Source: Acidobacteriota bacterium
Lineage (GTDB): Bacteria > Acidobacteriota > Holophagae > Thermotomaculales > Thermotomaculaceae
Length of the DNA stretch: 47,557 bases
Reading direction: 5' to 3'
NCBI GenBank assembly: GCA_013152385.1
Contig: JAADGL010000022.1
Location: 1-47,557, forward strand
Both the position numbers and the translations under genes were made by a program. Each line of letters starts with the position of its first letter. The first letter of the stretch is position 1. This document shows positions 35,637 through 44,608 of this stretch, one piece after another. Below the pieces are notes generated by a model. The model was not told the DNA's origin and ran no database searches. It saw only the letters and a list, made by a program, of their open reading frames with translations.

Positions 35637-35894
35637 TTATACAATCTCCTCTTCCAGAATCTCATAATAATCAAGTTCCGTCCCTTTTTTTACCGGTCTT
35701 GCAGGAATGGCTTTGATTCTGATTTTCAACCGGCGGCGGTGGAGCGGCAATTGCAGAATATCATCCGGTTTCACCTCCCGCCCCGGCTTGGCAAGGGCAC
35801 CGTTCAGCAGAACCCGCCCGGATCGGACCAGCTCATTGGCAATGGACCGGCGTTTTACAATCATTGTTTTCTTTAAAAACAGATCCAGTCTCAC
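35637..35894 (-). CDS. S4-domain RNA-binding protein (Hsp15/RqcP-like)
   Basis: An 85-residue protein made almost entirely of one S4 domain: MRLDLFLKKTMIVKRRSIAN, then GRVLLNGALAKPGREVKPDD, with a basic tail. This matches RqcP/Hsp15, which bind stalled 50S-peptidyl-tRNA complexes during ribosome quality control. The start overlaps the upstream foldase stop (ATGA), and the YhaM-like nuclease follows directly, so an RNA or ribosome-rescue link between the two is plausible. RqcH is not in the window. Confidence 0.9.
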   Translation of the reverse strand: MRLDLFLKKTMIVKRRSIANELVRSGRVLLNGALAKPGREVKPDDILQLPLHRRRLKIRIKAIPARPVKKGTELDYYEILEEEIV

Positions 35895-36868
35895 AGGTCT
35901 TCCGGTTTTACATCCACCCGAACGTAAAAACTGCCCTTCAGTTTTTCAATAAATTTGTTGATGGCCGCTGCAATCTGCGGCTGCCGGATTTTATTCCGAA
36001 TTTCCTCTTTAACGTCTTTAAACGGCCGGGGTTCGGGTTTGTGAATTTCAGTGAGCCGGATCAGGTGAAAGGATCCCGGAATTTCAATGACTGAAGACAG
36101 TTCCCCCCGTTTTAAGGAAAGGGCGGCATCTTCCAGTTTTTTGTTTAAATCTCCTTTCTTGAGGTTTTGCAGTTCGCCGTTGTAGTCTTTGGAACCGGCT
36201 TCAGAGTATTTTTGAACCGCTTCGGCAAATCCCAGTTTGTGGGTAAGAATCTGATTCCGGCATTTTTCCATTGTTGTACGGACATCGGTTTTGTTCTGGT
36301 CATTGTAGAACATCACAATTTCCTGAAGGGAATAGGTGAACGGCGTTTCATAATCTTTCAGGTGCTGGGCATAATATGCCCGCACCTCGGCATCATCCAC
36401 CTGGATTTTTCTGACAACCAGCTGGTTGATGACGGTTTTGGCTGTATTCTGAGTTTTTTGGCTCTTTTTGAACTCTGCCAGTGTCATACCGGCGGACTGC
36501 ATCAATGCATTTTCAAGCTGGGCTTCTGTTTTGATGTTGTTTTCTTTCATCAGCTGATGGATGAAGGCATTGATCTGCTCATCTGTAATCTTAATCCCTT
36601 CCAGGTCGGCTTTTTCCAGCAGTAGCATTTCTTCCAGTTTTTCCTTAATCACGTTTTTTTTCAGCGATTCAATCTGCTTTTTCAGCTCTTCTCCACTGTA
36701 CTTCTGAAACAGAACCGAGGATCTGGCATCGTAGATTTTTTTCAGTTCCAGAAGTGTCGTTGCCCGATTGTTGACAATAATCGCAATCTTTTCAACGATT
36801 TTTGACACGCCGATAGTTGCCGGTACCAATAAAATGAATAAAATGAAAATCAATGCGCGTTTTGTCAT
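35891..36868 (-). CDS. SurA-like periplasmic chaperone/foldase, third of a tandem trio
   Basis: A 325-residue exported protein with a signal (LIFILFILLVPATIGVS) and an N-terminal SurA-type domain (VEKIAIIVNNRATTLLELKK, EKLEEMLLLEKADLEGIKIT). A single PPIC (parvulin-like) domain lies at about 180-290 (YSLQEIVMF, FAEAVQKYSE, ALSLKRGELSSVIEIPGSFH). SurA proteins escort outer-membrane proteins through the periplasm. The parvulin domain is partly altered (NGELQNLKKGDL in place of the G-GDLGW motif), so isomerase activity is uncertain. It overlaps the second foldase gene by four bases. Confidence 0.85.
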   Translation of the reverse strand: MTKRALIFILFILLVPATIGVSKIVEKIAIIVNNRATTLLELKKIYDARSSVLFQKYSGEELKKQIESLKKNVIKEKLEEMLLLEKADLEGIKITDEQINAFIHQLMKENNIKTEAQLENALMQSAGMTLAEFKKSQKTQNTAKTVINQLVVRKIQVDDAEVRAYYAQHLKDYETPFTYSLQEIVMFYNDQNKTDVRTTMEKCRNQILTHKLGFAEAVQKYSEAGSKDYNGELQNLKKGDLNKKLEDAALSLKRGELSSVIEIPGSFHLIRLTEIHKPEPRPFKDVKEEIRNKIRQPQIAAAINKFIEKLKGSFYVRVDVKPEDL

Positions 36869-37815
36869 TCTTCCTCCCCATGAGAAACGGGAAATTTCCC
36901 GCTATAATTAAACAACAGAATTCGTTTCGGGTAAACAACAATCCGGGAATGTTGCAGGATTTCCCGTTTTTTCAGGGAAATGGCCTTATTCAGTTCTTTT
37001 TTCAGCAACTTTTTCCGAATACTGTCCTTCACATTGTCAAAAGGTAGTTTTCTCGGTGAGATTTTTTCTTTCAGTTTTAACATGTTGTACGATACAGATG
37101 CCCCCAGGTTCATCTTAATAATCCTGGAAATTCTGCCGGGTTTGAGTTTCTCCAGCGTTTTCAGGAACAAATCCGGAATCTCATTGATCTGATAACAGTT
37201 TTCTTCAATTTGAATATCCTGATACCGTTTGCGAAAAAAATCCAATCCTTTTTTTCGCCGGACAATCCAGTAACGGGCATCTTTCAGCAAATCTTCGTAG
37301 GGGGAGGAAAAACGGATAAAACAATAGGTTTCCCCTTTCAAAAACTCATTTACATTCTGATCATAGTAGTTTCGGAGTTTTGTGCTTTGAATCGGCGGGA
37401 TGCTCTGTTCAATCAGATTTTCAAATTTTTCTTCCGCAAGAATGAGAGAGGTATTCAAGGCAAGGATCCGTTTTTCGTGCAAATCGTAAGTATTGAGTAA
37501 TCGTGATTTCCCGGTCAATTCAAGATATTCCGAAATCTCCTTTTCACCGGGAAGCTGATGAAGAGTCTGAAGATAATTCAACAGCGCCCGTTGTTCCAGA
37601 TAATTGTCGAAAATCCGGTTCAGAATTTCTTCGTCTTTTTTCTCAAGAATCGAGGCATAGTTTGCACGGAGGTAAAATGCGAATTCTTCCCGCAATACAT
37701 CCTGATTATCAATGCACGCAATAACATTATCGGGAATCGGGGACGGATTTCCGCCCCCGCATGCGATCCCTGTGATTAAAAGAAAAAGAACCGGAAAAAT
37801 ACCTGATTTCCACAC
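36865..37815 (-). CDS. SurA/PpiC-like lipoprotein, second of a tandem trio
   Basis: A 316-residue predicted lipoprotein (LLITGIAC, then GGG) with the same general order as its neighbours. A SurA_N-like helical part (DNVIACIDNQDVLREEFAFY) is followed by a degenerate PPIC-like region (YCFIRFSSPYEDLLKDARYW, LKPGRISRIIKMNLGASVSY). None of the parvulin active-site signature is recognisable, so it is probably a chaperone without isomerase activity. It starts two bases after the first foldase gene ends and overlaps the next by four. Its specific client is unknown. Confidence 0.75.
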   Translation of the reverse strand: MWKSGIFPVLFLLITGIACGGGNPSPIPDNVIACIDNQDVLREEFAFYLRANYASILEKKDEEILNRIFDNYLEQRALLNYLQTLHQLPGEKEISEYLELTGKSRLLNTYDLHEKRILALNTSLILAEEKFENLIEQSIPPIQSTKLRNYYDQNVNEFLKGETYCFIRFSSPYEDLLKDARYWIVRRKKGLDFFRKRYQDIQIEENCYQINEIPDLFLKTLEKLKPGRISRIIKMNLGASVSYNMLKLKEKISPRKLPFDNVKDSIRKKLLKKELNKAISLKKREILQHSRIVVYPKRILLFNYSGKFPVSHGEEE

Positions 37816-37817
37816 AG

Positions 37818-38723
37818 TTATAACTGAATCTTGATAGCTGCTTGTTTCTTCAGCTTTTCAACCTCGGCGGTCAGGATAGAACGATAATAATCGCCTTTCA
37901 GCTGCTGTTTTTCTTTTTGGGTGAGCTGATCAAAAGGCGGTCTCTGCCCGTTTGTTTTGTTTACCAGTTTCACCAGGTGATATCCGAACCGTGTTTTTAC
38001 AATGCCGCTGATTTCACCGGGTTTCATTTTTGCCAGCGCCTGTTCAAACTCAGGGACCATTGTGCCCTTTTCAAATGTACCCAGATCTCCGCCCCGGGAC
38101 GCGGAAGGGCCTTCCGAATATTTCTTTGCGAGTTCGCTGAAATCCGCCCCTTTCGCCAGCTTCTTCTGTATCATTTTAATTTCTTTCATTGCAGCGGCAT
38201 CGGTGGTGGCATCGGTTCCGGTACTGTTGAACACCTTCATGTCTTTTTTCGGGGTGATAATGATATGTTTTGCGGTATATTTGATTTTTCCCGCCATAAT
38301 ATCCGGATGGGTTTGATAAAATTTCTTCAGTTCCGCATCCGTTGCGGGATTATTTTCCACAATATACTGATAGTAGCGGTTAAGTAAAATTTCATTGGAC
38401 ATCAGTTCGCGGCGAACCAGGAAGATCGGATCTTTATTCAGTTTCAGCCGTTTTGCTTCCTGTACCAGAAGGGTCTGAGTTGTCAACTGATCCAGCAGTT
38501 TTTTTTGGCCGTCTTTGGACTGGAACTGCTGCTGGCTCTGAGGGGGAAGGGACTGAATAAGAAGTTTCAGTTTATCTTCCGTGATTTTATTTCCGTTGAG
38601 ATTGGCAATAACCTTGCCGCTTCCCTGATAAGTGGCACATGTTTCCCGGGATTGGCAGCCGGTCATGGTGAATGAAGCAGCCAGAAGGGCTGCGGCCAGA
38701 GTGAAACCAAAAAACTTTTTCAT
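37818..38723 (-). CDS. Parvulin-type peptidyl-prolyl isomerase lipoprotein, first of a tandem trio
   Basis: About 301 residues from ATG 38723 (AGGAG six bases upstream); an in-frame upstream ATG at 38804 would hide the signal. The lipoprotein signal ends TMTGC. The SurA_N part (VIANLNGNKITEDKLKLLIQ) is followed by a well-conserved PPIC domain: TAKHIIITPK, ADFSELAKKYSEG, RGGDLGTFEKGTMVPEFEQA and ISGIVKTRFGYHLVKL. It should be an active PrsA/PpiC-like isomerase on the periplasmic face of a membrane. A 90-base gap separates it from ribH, so a promoter may lie there. Confidence 0.93.
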   Translation of the reverse strand: MKKFFGFTLAAALLAASFTMTGCQSRETCATYQGSGKVIANLNGNKITEDKLKLLIQSLPPQSQQQFQSKDGQKKLLDQLTTQTLLVQEAKRLKLNKDPIFLVRRELMSNEILLNRYYQYIVENNPATDAELKKFYQTHPDIMAGKIKYTAKHIIITPKKDMKVFNSTGTDATTDAAAMKEIKMIQKKLAKGADFSELAKKYSEGPSASRGGDLGTFEKGTMVPEFEQALAKMKPGEISGIVKTRFGYHLVKLVNKTNGQRPPFDQLTQKEKQQLKGDYYRSILTAEVEKLKKQAAIKIQL

Positions 38724-38813
38724 GAAATTCTCCTGTAATTTGTCTACCGGGTCATTATCCCAGATTCTTCCGCTCTTTTCCACCGTAAGAATCACGGTTG
38801 ACAAGAATGATAG

Positions 38814-39278
38814 TTATTTAATTTTCCCCATCAAATCCGCCATTTCAATAGCGGAAAGGGCGGCGGACCAGCCTTTGTTTCCGGCCTTTGTCCCGGCACG
38901 GTCAATTGCCTGTTCCACCGTGTCCGCGGTGATAACACCGAATATTACCGGACTGTTGCTGGACAGGGAAACATTGGCAATCCCTTTGGTTACTTCCGCC
39001 GCCACATAGTCAAAATGCGGGGTTTCTCCGCGGATAACGGCTCCGAGACAGATGACAGCGTCATACCCGCCGCTTTCACACAGGCGTTTTGCCGCCAGCG
39101 GAATTTCAAAACTTCCCGGTACCCAAATCACAGCGATATTTTCGCTCTCACAGTGATGCCGGTTCAGGCAGTCCAGTGCACCGTCCAGAAGTTTTGAGGA
39201 GATAAAATCGTTGAACCGGCTGACAACGATGGCAAAAGAAAATCCTTTCGCGTTGAGTTTTCCTTCAATTGTTTTCAT
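38814..39278 (-). CDS. ribH: RibH, 6,7-dimethyl-8-ribityllumazine synthase
   Basis: A 154-residue enzyme of the riboflavin pathway. It condenses 5-amino-6-ribitylamino-uracil with dihydroxybutanone phosphate. Signature stretches are [57 protein letters not shown] and [20 protein letters not shown]. It overlaps the ribBA stop by four bases and is the last rib gene of the cluster. Confidence 0.97.
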   Translation of the reverse strand: MKTIEGKLNAKGFSFAIVVSRFNDFISSKLLDGALDCLNRHHCESENIAVIWVPGSFEIPLAAKRLCESGGYDAVICLGAVIRGETPHFDYVAAEVTKGIANVSLSSNSPVIFGVITADTVEQAIDRAGTKAGNKGWSAALSAIEMADLMGKIK

Positions 39279-40483
39279 TTTTTAAATTCCTCCATAAGGA
39301 TCTGGTGACCCATTTTATCGCGTTTTGTTTGCAGATAGTGAAGATTTGACGGGTTGGGCGGGATTTCAAGGGGAATTCGTTCTACAACAGAGAGTCCGTA
39401 GCCCTTTACCGCGATAATCTTTGTGGGATTGTTGGTCAGAAGCCGAATCTTTCGGATTCCCAGGTCAAGGAGAATCTGCGCACCCACGCCGTAATCTCTG
39501 AGGTCGGGCTTGAATCCCAGTTTACAGTTGGCTTCAACCGTATCGTGGCCCTGATCCTGAAGCTGATAAGCCAGAATTTTATTTTTCAGTCCGATCCCCC
39601 GCCCTTCATGGGGGAGATAAACAACCACCCCGCCCTCATTTCCGATTTTCTGTAAAGCGGCGGCAAGCTGGTCACCACAGTCGCAGCGCATGGAACCCAG
39701 AACATCACCGGTTTTACATTCCGAATGCATCCGCACCAGCACGGGGGAATCCTCGTTGAATTCACCCTTTACGATTGCCAGATAGTCTTTCTCATCCAGG
39801 TCACAGCTGTAATACATCAACTTGAAATGTCCGTAACGGGAGGGAAAATCAACAGTGGCAACCCGGTGGACCAGTTTTTCATACCGGCGGCGGTACGCAA
39901 TGAGATCCGCAATGGTGACAATGGGAATATCCATTTTTTCCGCCAGTTTTCGCAGCTGCGGCAACCTTGCCATTGTGCCGTCTTCATTCATGATTTCACA
40001 GAGCACACCGGAGGGATTCAGTCCGCACAGCCGGGCGAGGTCAACAGACGCTTCGGTATGTCCCGCCCGTTTCAGAACGCCCCCCTTTTTCGCAATCAGC
40101 GGGAAGATGTGGCCGGGCCGGGCCAGATCTTCCGGACATGCGTCCGGATTCATCATAACTTCAATGGTTTTTGCCCGGTCTCCCGCCGAAATGCCGGTTG
40201 TGGTGCCGGCCACGGCGTCCACACTCTCAGTGAAAGCGGTTGAATGGCGGGCTGTATTTTTTTGAACCATGGGTTGAAGTGCCAATTTTTCCGCCCGTTC
40301 TGCAGTAATCGCGACGCAGATAAGGCCCCGGGCGTTTCGCGCCATGAAATTAATGGCTTCCGGGGTCACTTTATCCGATGCAATGATGAAATCACCTTCA
40401 TTTTCACGGTCTTCATCATCCACAACAATCAGAAAACCGCCGTCCCGGAATCGGGCCAGGGCATCTTCAATGGGAATAATCAT
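39275..40483 (-). CDS. ribBA: RibBA, bifunctional DHBP synthase / GTP cyclohydrolase II
   Basis: A 402-residue fusion. Residues 1-200 are 3,4-dihydroxy-2-butanone-4-phosphate synthase ([52 protein letters not shown]). Residues 205-402 are GTP cyclohydrolase II, with the zinc cysteines in [20 protein letters not shown], the active-site [14 protein letters not shown], and [13 protein letters not shown]. Both halves carry their catalytic residues, so the protein should supply both branches entering riboflavin synthesis. It overlaps ribE and ribH by four bases each. Confidence 0.97.
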   Translation of the reverse strand: MIIPIEDALARFRDGGFLIVVDDEDRENEGDFIIASDKVTPEAINFMARNARGLICVAITAERAEKLALQPMVQKNTARHSTAFTESVDAVAGTTTGISAGDRAKTIEVMMNPDACPEDLARPGHIFPLIAKKGGVLKRAGHTEASVDLARLCGLNPSGVLCEIMNEDGTMARLPQLRKLAEKMDIPIVTIADLIAYRRRYEKLVHRVATVDFPSRYGHFKLMYYSCDLDEKDYLAIVKGEFNEDSPVLVRMHSECKTGDVLGSMRCDCGDQLAAALQKIGNEGGVVVYLPHEGRGIGLKNKILAYQLQDQGHDTVEANCKLGFKPDLRDYGVGAQILLDLGIRKIRLLTNNPTKIIAVKGYGLSVVERIPLEIPPNPSNLHYLQTKRDKMGHQILMEEFKK

Positions 40484-41073
40484 TTTGACTCCTTCTGGAA
40501 TTCATAAAGATATTTACCGACAATATCGGTTTCAATATTTACGGAATCTCCCCTTTTCAGGAGATGCAGATTTGTGGCATTCAGTGTAAACGGAATAATG
40601 GACACTGTAATTGCCACCCCTGTTTTCCTGGCAATGGTAAGCGAAACGCCGTTTATGCAGACAGAACCGTGGAGAACCGCGAGATGTGCCCAGCTTTCCG
40701 GTAGCCTGATATCCAGAAGGCAGCTCTGCTGCTTTTGGACAATCCGGGTAACAGTGGCAACCGTATCCACATGTCCCTGAACCAGATGGCCGCCCAGTCT
40801 GTCTGTTGCCTGCAACGCGCGTTCCAGGTTGACGGCTCTTCCTGTCTTCCATCGTGCGGCGGTTGTTTTTGCGAGGGTCTCGGCAGCGGCAAAAACAGAA
40901 AACCCGGTGTCGGAACATGCGGTCACAGTCTGGCAGATCCCATCAATCGCCACACTGTTATCCACCGACAGGTCGTCAAGAATCCGCCGGCAGAAAACAT
41001 GAATTTCCATTCCGTTTCCCCGTTTCCGGAGAGATTGAATTTTACCGATTTCTTCTATAATCCCCGTAAACAT
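40480..41073 (-). CDS. ribE: RibE, riboflavin synthase alpha chain
   Basis: A 197-residue protein with two lumazine-binding repeats: MFTGIIEEIGKIQSL and VNLERALQATDRLGGHLVQG. The second half has VHGSVCINGVSLTI and FTLNATNLHLLKRGDSVNIE. It dismutates two dimethyl-ribityllumazine molecules to riboflavin. The start lies within the ribD 3' end (19-base overlap). Confidence 0.96.
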   Translation of the reverse strand: MFTGIIEEIGKIQSLRKRGNGMEIHVFCRRILDDLSVDNSVAIDGICQTVTACSDTGFSVFAAAETLAKTTAARWKTGRAVNLERALQATDRLGGHLVQGHVDTVATVTRIVQKQQSCLLDIRLPESWAHLAVLHGSVCINGVSLTIARKTGVAITVSIIPFTLNATNLHLLKRGDSVNIETDIVGKYLYEFQKESK

Positions 41074-42092
41074 ATCCTGGTATCCCGTCCTGAGAGGCGA
41101 ATTGCCTCTGACATTGTTCCGGGGGGAAAATCAAACAACGGTTTTCCTCTTCCCAGAACAAGCGGTGCCACATAAATAAGAAACTCATTTACAAAGCCTT
41201 CTTTGACAAACGAGCTGAAAACGCCGGTGCCTCCCTCCACAAGAATAGACGCCATGCCCATTGTAGCAAATGATTTCAGCAGCGGGGAAAGTTCCGGCCC
41301 GCTTTGTTCCAGCAGCTCAACACCTTTCCGGATAAACCGGCTTTTCTTTTCCCTGCTCATGGCATCCGGGGCGGTCACTAAAATCGTACCGGCAGCGAAA
41401 ACTTCCGATTCCGGCGGGAGACTGCCTGAACGGTTCAATACAATCCTTCGGGGATTTCTTCCTTCAACCAGCCGGACAGTCAGCTTCGGGTTATCACTTC
41501 GAACTGTTCCGGCCCCCACCAGAACCGCGTCCGTGCGGCTTCTGATCCGATGTACGTCTTCCCTTGATGCCTCATTTGAAATCCACTTGCTGTTTCCCCT
41601 CGTGTCCGCGATGAACCCATCCAGAGAAACAGCGGCTTTCAGAATAATGTACGGCATACCGGTGGAGATATAATGAATGAAAAAGCGGTTTATCTCCCTG
41701 GCCTCTTTTTCCATATACCCCACATGGACTTCAATGCCGGAAGCCTTTAACTGCCGAATCCCGTTCCCGCTGACCAGTGGGTTCGGGTCTTTTGCCGCAA
41801 TGAAAACCTGTTTGACCTTTTCCCGGATAAGCCGCTCTGCGCAGGGGGGCGTTTTCCCGTGATGAGAACAGGGTTCCAGCGTTACATACACATCACTTCC
41901 CGATACCGGTTCGGATGCGGACTCAATTGCGTTGATTTCAGCGTGAGGGCCGCCGAAATAACCATGATATCCTTCTCCGATAATGCGCCCGTTCTTCACA
42001 ATTACACAACCCACCGCCGGGTTTGGAGAAACCGAGCCCAGCCCGCGTTTTGCCAGATTCAGCGCGCGCTGCATAAATTCAATTCGAAACAT
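41055..42092 (-). CDS. ribD: RibD, riboflavin-specific deaminase/reductase
   Basis: A 345-residue bifunctional enzyme. The deaminase half has the zinc motif GGPHAEINAIESA and the LEPCSHHGKTPPCAERLI cysteines. The reductase half (from about 150) has ILKAAVSLDGFIAD, GNSKWISNEASREDVHRIRS, DAVLVGAGTVRSDNPKLTVR and SILVEGGTGVFSSFV. It is first in the rib cluster. GGAGG precedes the ATG. I looked for an FMN riboswitch in the 127 bases upstream and did not see its conserved core, so regulation is probably not by that element. Confidence 0.96.
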   Translation of the reverse strand: MFRIEFMQRALNLAKRGLGSVSPNPAVGCVIVKNGRIIGEGYHGYFGGPHAEINAIESASEPVSGSDVYVTLEPCSHHGKTPPCAERLIREKVKQVFIAAKDPNPLVSGNGIRQLKASGIEVHVGYMEKEAREINRFFIHYISTGMPYIILKAAVSLDGFIADTRGNSKWISNEASREDVHRIRSRTDAVLVGAGTVRSDNPKLTVRLVEGRNPRRIVLNRSGSLPPESEVFAAGTILVTAPDAMSREKKSRFIRKGVELLEQSGPELSPLLKSFATMGMASILVEGGTGVFSSFVKEGFVNEFLIYVAPLVLGRGKPLFDFPPGTMSEAIRLSGRDTRICLRGL

Positions 42093-42167
42093 GAATTCCT
42101 CCGCCGGGAAACATAAGGGCAGGGAGAAACAGCAGTTGATACAGTCCGCTTCTCCCCGCAGAACGAA

Positions 42168-42195
42168 AAGGAGCCGGGAATTTCCCCGGCTCCTT
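42168..42195 (-). terminator. Terminator hairpin after the substrate-binding-protein gene
   Basis: An 11-base stem AAGGAGCCGGG/CCCGGCTCCTT with a six-base loop lies 25 bases beyond the stop of the binding-protein gene. Read on the minus strand it is followed by a short TTTTC tract. It separates that gene from ribD, although the short T-run may allow some read-through. Confidence 0.75.
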
Positions 42196-42219
42196 CAATT
42201 CAGATAATTTTCAGTACAT

Positions 42220-43404
42220 CTATTTCACATTGAGAATCGAATCTTTAATTTCTGCCTTGTCCTCGTCTGTCAACAGAGTGCATTTCAAAGATCCGTCGGG
42301 TTCAATGCTGCGTACCCGGAAAATTTTGGGGTACTGAACCACATCACCGTAGCGGTCAAAAGTAATGTCTCCGGAAACACCTTTAAACTGCTTTACCTGC
42401 TGGAGACGCCGGAGAATATCATCCGGCCGGGAACTCTTGGAAAAAGATTTGGCCGCAATCGTAATGGCATCGTAACCGTGTGCCGCATAAACACCGGGCA
42501 CCTTTCCGCAGATATCCACATAATCCTGAACAAACTTCCGGGTTTTCTCATCGGTAGCCTTCGGATTAAACGGGGCTTTTGCATAGATTACGCCCAGTGC
42601 GGCTTCGCCGGTTGATTTCAGTGAATCCTGTCTGGAGCCGGAAGAAGTCATAAAAATATAGCATTTGGCTTTCACTTCATGCAATGCTTTGAGAAGTTCT
42701 GCGGAATCTTCCGGATAACCTGCGATCAAAACAGCTTCCGGTGCCAGTGCTTTGACCTTTTCCGCGATGGCAAGAAAATCCTCATACGTAGAATCCGGAG
42801 AATAGCGGATAACTTCCGGGATATTCATGGCCTGCGTGCTGCGCGCGATTCGAATAACCTCATTCGAAATCCCGTATCCGTATTCGTTTTTAATGGCAAT
42901 GGGGACAAACTTTCTGATAAAAAGCTGGGTAAACATGGTATCGGAAAGCCGTCTCGCCTCAATTGTGTCGGAGGGATAAACCCGAAAAGTATAATCATTT
43001 CCTTCTTTCGTTAGCTTCGGGCTTGAAGATGTTGGTGAAATAATCGGCACTTCGTATTTTTTTGCCAGCGGTGCCAGCGCAAGGGTAACCTCGCTTGAAA
43101 CGGCGCCCACAATCACATGAACCCCTTTTTCCTTTACAAGGCGGATATACGCGGCCTTTCCCTTGTCCGGCAATCCCAAAGAATCTTCAAAAAAAACCTG
43201 AACCGGTTTGTTTCGGATACCCCCTTGGGCATTCAGGTGTTTAACACCGATTTTAATTGCGCACTGAATGTCTTTCCCGATGGATGCCAGTGGCCCGGAC
43301 AACGGCAGAATCGCACCGATTTTAATGGTCTTTTCTCCGGAACACCCGGTCATCATCATCATTGAAACTGCGATAATTCCTATGAACACCAGAAGTTTTT
43401 TCAT
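42220..43404 (-). CDS. Branched-chain-amino-acid-type ABC transporter substrate-binding lipoprotein (orphan)
   Basis: 394 residues from ATG 43404 (GGGAGG upstream; an in-frame ATG at 43449 lacks a signal). The lipoprotein signal ends MMMMTGC. The Peripla_BP_6 (LivJ/LivK-like) fold is evident in IKIGAILPLSGPLASIGKDI, IVGAVSSEVTLALAPLAKKY, VPIISPTSSSPKLTKEG, VLIAGYPEDSAELLKAL and FKGVSGDITFDRYGDVVQYP. No permease or ATPase genes (LivHMGF) adjoin it, so its partners lie elsewhere or it acts in sensing. Confidence 0.9.
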   Translation of the reverse strand: MKKLLVFIGIIAVSMMMMTGCSGEKTIKIGAILPLSGPLASIGKDIQCAIKIGVKHLNAQGGIRNKPVQVFFEDSLGLPDKGKAAYIRLVKEKGVHVIVGAVSSEVTLALAPLAKKYEVPIISPTSSSPKLTKEGNDYTFRVYPSDTIEARRLSDTMFTQLFIRKFVPIAIKNEYGYGISNEVIRIARSTQAMNIPEVIRYSPDSTYEDFLAIAEKVKALAPEAVLIAGYPEDSAELLKALHEVKAKCYIFMTSSGSRQDSLKSTGEAALGVIYAKAPFNPKATDEKTRKFVQDYVDICGKVPGVYAAHGYDAITIAAKSFSKSSRPDDILRRLQQVKQFKGVSGDITFDRYGDVVQYPKIFRVRSIEPDGSLKCTLLTDEDKAEIKDSILNVK

Positions 43405-43535
43405 TGTGCCTCCCCCGATTAAAAATCTTTCTTCAACAGGAATGAACATAGCAAATTCACCTTAGAAAGTCAAAAAAAGACATTTGCGGCACTTCGCGTC
43501 GAAGTGCGAGTGAAAGTGTGGCGGGAATCGAGGGC

Positions 43536-43587
43536 AAAGCGGGGACTGGTAACATTCCCGGTACCAGTGGGGTTGTTGAATAACCCC
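43536..43587. repeat. Palindromic repeat, type A copy 2 fused to type B
   Basis: Type A: CAAAGCGGGGACTGGTAAC at 43536-43553, then TACCAGT. ACTGGTA/TACCAGT form a perfect 7-base stem. This matches the palindrome at 25296-25340 with compensating changes (GGCA/TGCC there, GGTA/TACC here). Type B follows directly: CAGTGGGGTTGTTGAA, whose GGGGTT/AACCCC (43569-43587) forms a second hairpin. Confidence 0.65.
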
Positions 43588-43644
43588 ATAAAAATTGGCA
43601 GATGGCTCTTGTTCCGTTTCCCCACCGCTTCTGAATTGTACATT

Positions 43645-43881
43645 CTATGAAATTTCCTGAATCGGCCCCAACGAGAATCTGGGGACAGTGGGGTTATTGA
43701 AAAAGCCTCCGGCAAAATGCAGCCCAGTTTCCTTTACAAAGTGATAGAATGATGCAAACTGAACATTTGGAGGCGTGTTGCAGACAACATCCGATTCCCT
43801 TTCTCTGATTAACAAGTCACTGATCCCTCGGTGTTTCCTGATTCTTTCAAATTCCTCCAGTTCTGCCCGTTCGTATCCCAT
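43645..43881 (-). pseudogene. Truncated frame of unknown family crossing the 65-bp repeat
   Basis: A 78-codon frame begins GYERAELEEFERIRKHRG and contains VQFASFYHFVKETGL before running into a type B repeat (FNNPTVP). The other copy of the 65-base repeat, at 45663-45727, encodes nearly the same peptide on its minus strand (VQFGSFYHFVKETGL), but with a one-base indel just upstream. Conservation at peptide level hints that the repeat is the end of a formerly coding sequence. I do not recognise the family. Confidence 0.25.
43720..43784. repeat. 65-bp direct repeat, copy 1
   Basis: A stretch beginning CAGCCCAGTTTCCTTTACAA and including AGTGATAGAATGATGCAAAC is repeated at 45663-45727 with about 53 of 65 positions identical, one single-base indel, and the same orientation. 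The two copies bracket the three orphan membrane-protein genes. Confidence 0.75.
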
Positions 43882-43926
43882 TACGTTTCGGCCCTTACCA
43901 GATCCGTTTGATGAGGAGAATGCATC

Positions 43927-44580
43927 ATGACCATAAGAACAAGAAGAATCATTGTTTGGACAGTCGCCGCAGTCTTTTTTTATATCCCCGTTGCATGGTT
44001 TACAGGGTCAATGTCGGATGGGAGCCCTTTTGTATCGCCTTACATTTCATATGAAGTGGCTGCAAGAGATTTTGCCGCAGGGGTAGGGGCGCATCCAAGT
44101 GTTGTTCGGGCCGTTTCATTAAGCAGTACAATTGCTTTCAAAGAAGTAAACAATGGCAATGAACCTGGCCGTCATTGGGAGTTGGAGTATGTAAGTCCAA
44201 TCTATTTTGAAAGAGTTTCTTTAAACTTTTTGATTTTGAGAAAATATTGGATTTTCCATAATCGAGATCCATTTGAAATACTCCTTTTCAGGAACAAGAA
44301 TAAAGTGGATTATCCGATAGACTATTGGTGTGAGCCATTTAAGACAATCTTTGGCGATACGGTTTTTTCCGTATCGTATAGATTCAAATCCGGGATTGTG
44401 CTGCAGGTTGTGAATGCTGATGAAATAGTATACGGGATGGCTCAATATCAACAAAAAGAAAATTGCAAGGTTGCAAGGATATATTTTGTGGGTGAGAAAT
44501 TTCGTTCGGATTTTCCATTGGCGCGGATTTTAAACGAGTCAGATGTGAAGAAATTAAAAAAGCAAAATAATTGCAAGTGA
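43927..44580 (+). CDS. Unknown protein with one N-terminal membrane segment
   Basis: A 217-residue protein. ATG 43927 has GAGGAGA seven bases upstream. After a basic start (TIRTRR) a single hydrophobic helix (IIVWTVAAVFFYIPVAWF) anchors it, and the remaining 190 residues are presumably extracytoplasmic. They are rich in aromatic and charged residues (HWELEYVSPIYFERVSLNFL) and carry two cysteines near the middle and end. I recognise no domain. The gene is AT-rich compared with the housekeeping operon. It is first of three same-strand genes between direct repeats near an Rhs tip, so an immunity-type or transferred gene is possible but unproven. Confidence 0.65.
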   Translation: MTIRTRRIIVWTVAAVFFYIPVAWFTGSMSDGSPFVSPYISYEVAARDFAAGVGAHPSVVRAVSLSSTIAFKEVNNGNEPGRHWELEYVSPIYFERVSLNFLILRKYWIFHNRDPFEILLFRNKNKVDYPIDYWCEPFKTIFGDTVFSVSYRFKSGIVLQVVNADEIVYGMAQYQQKENCKVARIYFVGEKFRSDFPLARILNESDVKKLKKQNNCK

Positions 44581-44608
44581 ATTGATGAAATCGTTGAGGA
44601 GAAAAAAT

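Larger units (their letters stand above)
43405..43926. other. Repeat-rich intergenic region at the entry to the accessory segment
   Basis: About 520 bases with no intact gene. It holds a type A palindrome fused to a type B repeat (43536-43587), another type B copy (about 43681-43702), and the first copy of a 65-base direct repeat (43720-43784), all listed separately. A truncated minus-strand frame runs through 43645-43881. The promoter for the binding-protein gene should also be here, but I cannot point to it. Confidence 0.5.

Noticed and set aside
42093-42219. FMN riboswitch upstream of ribD
   Set aside because: I looked for the conserved RFN core (AGGG-type helices, GGTGGT and CCGAC segments) and did not find it in the short gap, which is largely occupied by a terminator.
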